Source: Pseudomonadota bacterium
Lineage (GTDB): Bacteria > Pseudomonadota > Alphaproteobacteria > Acetobacterales > Acetobacteraceae
Direction of reading: 5' to 3'
DNA: 64,000 nt
NCBI GenBank assembly: GCA_021801255.1
Contig: JAJYYH010000023.1
Location: forward strand, 1-64,000
The notes under the pieces were generated by a model. It searched no databases. It saw nothing but the letters and a program-made list of their open reading frames with translations, and was not told the origin of the DNA. How positions within the stretch are numbered: position 1 is the first letter of the stretch; every line of letters begins with the position of its first letter. This document shows positions 63,210 to 64,000 of the stretch, one piece after another. The translations under genes and the position numbers were made by a program.

Positions 63210-64000
63210 CTACTCCCATTCCAGTTCCTTATACGCCTCGATCACGTTGCGGGCGTTATAATCGTCGAAAAGACGCCATTTATCGCGCTCGGTATATCCC
63301 ACTTCGCGACTGGCGATCTCGATATCGACCCCTTTAGCTATAAGCGCGCGCACCTCGCGTGCAAGGGTCGCGAGATAGCGCTCCTCATCGGCGGCCGCCT
63401 CCGGCCAGGCCACGGAGACCGGCCCATGCCCCGGCACGGCGCGCCGCGCTGCCTGTTGCTTCAGCGCGGCGAGCGTCGCAAGCCAGCCGGTGAGGCTGCC
63501 ATCGAGCACCGGAATGCGCCCGACGAACAGCAGATCAGCGGCCCAGAACGTGCCGCTCGCGCCATCACGGACGGTGAGATCGGTATCTGTATGGGCGGGC
63601 GGGTGGGCGGTGATTTCCAACACGCGATCACCGAGATCGAGGCGAAGTTCGTCTTCCACCAGGCGCGTCGGGGGCACGAAATCGCCAGCGGCAGTCGGGC
63701 CGAGGAGATCGACGAGATGCTGGCGATAAAAAGCGCCGCGCGCGGCCAGCGCCGCGGGCAGACGAGCATGGCCGATGAATTCGACCCCCTCGGCGCGGAA
63801 GGCGTTCGCGCCAAAAATATGATCGAGATGGACATGGCTCGCGATGACGTAGCGGATGGGCCGTTCGCTGCGGGCGCGGATCGCAGCCAGCAGCCGCGCG
63901 CCATCAGCGCCACTCCCGCCAGGATCGATAACGGCGATGGCATCGCGGCCGATGACGAAGCCGATATTGGCGATGGCATCGCCGTTGGCGGCCGTTGCGT
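63210..64000 (-). CDS. Metallo-beta-lactamase-fold hydrolase (quinoprotein relay zinc metallohydrolase-like), partial
   Basis: The frame stays open to the window end, so the N-terminus is missing. The first zinc motif is ASHVHLDHIFGANAF. Further ligands appear in HPPAHTDTDL, FWAADLLFVG and VPGHGPVSVAWP. Together with the SoxYZ-like carrier just downstream (31 bp), this fits the quinoprotein relay zinc metallohydrolase family. A PQQ dehydrogenase may lie beyond the window. Confidence 0.8.
   Translation of the reverse strand, partial: ATAANGDAIANIGFVIGRDAIAVIDPGGSGADGARLLAAIRARSERPIRYVIASHVHLDHIFGANAFRAEGVEFIGHARLPAALAARGAFYRQHLVDLLGPTAAGDFVPPTRLVEDELRLDLGDRVLEITAHPPAHTDTDLTVRDGASGTFWAADLLFVGRIPVLDGSLTGWLATLAALKQQAARRAVPGHGPVSVAWPEAAADEERYLATLAREVRALIAKGVDIEIASREVGYTERDKWRLFDDYNARNVIEAYKELEWE

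Overview
The window is a GC-rich chromosomal stretch of an alphaproteobacterium, most likely of the Acetobacteraceae or wider Rhodospirillales (genus not assignable by eye). Pointers are alphaproteobacterial-type rho, metZ with a SAM-II riboswitch, ubiK, cydABX-DC, and a SoxYZ-like carrier with a zinc metallohydrolase of the quinoprotein relay type. Most genes are ordinary housekeeping genes packed in short operons with 1-14 bp overlaps.

Layout. 1-0.7 kb: a decayed phage-type lysozyme. 0.7-6 kb: omega-aminotransferase, GNAT acetyltransferase, apt with an overlapping TctC-like receptor, a glycosyltransferase-like protein. 6-9 kb: cobalamin adenosyltransferase, TonB, CDF transporter (minus) and a small metalloprotease. 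9-15 kb: nitrilase-family amidase, nadK, a histidine phosphatase, GST, prs. 13.5-18 kb: envelope operon hldD-lgt-midA-pgeF-lipoprotein. 18-20 kb: ubiK, a YbjN-like gene, proC. 20.1-23.1 kb: an AT-rich island with an ExeA-like membrane ATPase and two secreted proteins, flanked by a 14-bp direct repeat. 23.3-27 kb: arsC-acr3 and a TPR/GT9 glycosyltransferase. 26.8-33.5 kb: ahcY, rho, an AMACR-like gene, an acyl-CoA ligase, thiL. 33.5-37 kb: IS4 remnant, OsmC, PadR/YqjI-like regulator, an SQR-like flavoprotein. 37.1-43.8 kb: cydA-cydB-cydX-sORF-cydD-cydC. 44.1-46.9 kb: tRNA-Gly(CCC), SAM-II riboswitch, metZ, IS110 remnant, transglutaminase-like gene. 46.9-49.5 kb: paaG-paaI-paaK. 49.6-58.3 kb: HdeD, gltD-DUF2059-gltB, a class III aminotransferase. 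58.4-62.2 kb: glmU-glmS divergent from gph. 62.4-64 kb: SoxYZ-like carrier and a metallo-beta-lactamase-fold protein cut by the window end.

The most unusual signal is a family of dispersed elements of about 100 bp (clear copies at 659, 8886, 11192, 45628; decayed ones at 43988 and 40255). In every copy that keeps its 5' end, that end supplies the TGA stop codon of the gene before it. The elements carry nested inverted repeats whose inner arms differ in sequence between copies yet stay paired, which suggests a conserved structure, perhaps a mobile bidirectional terminator.
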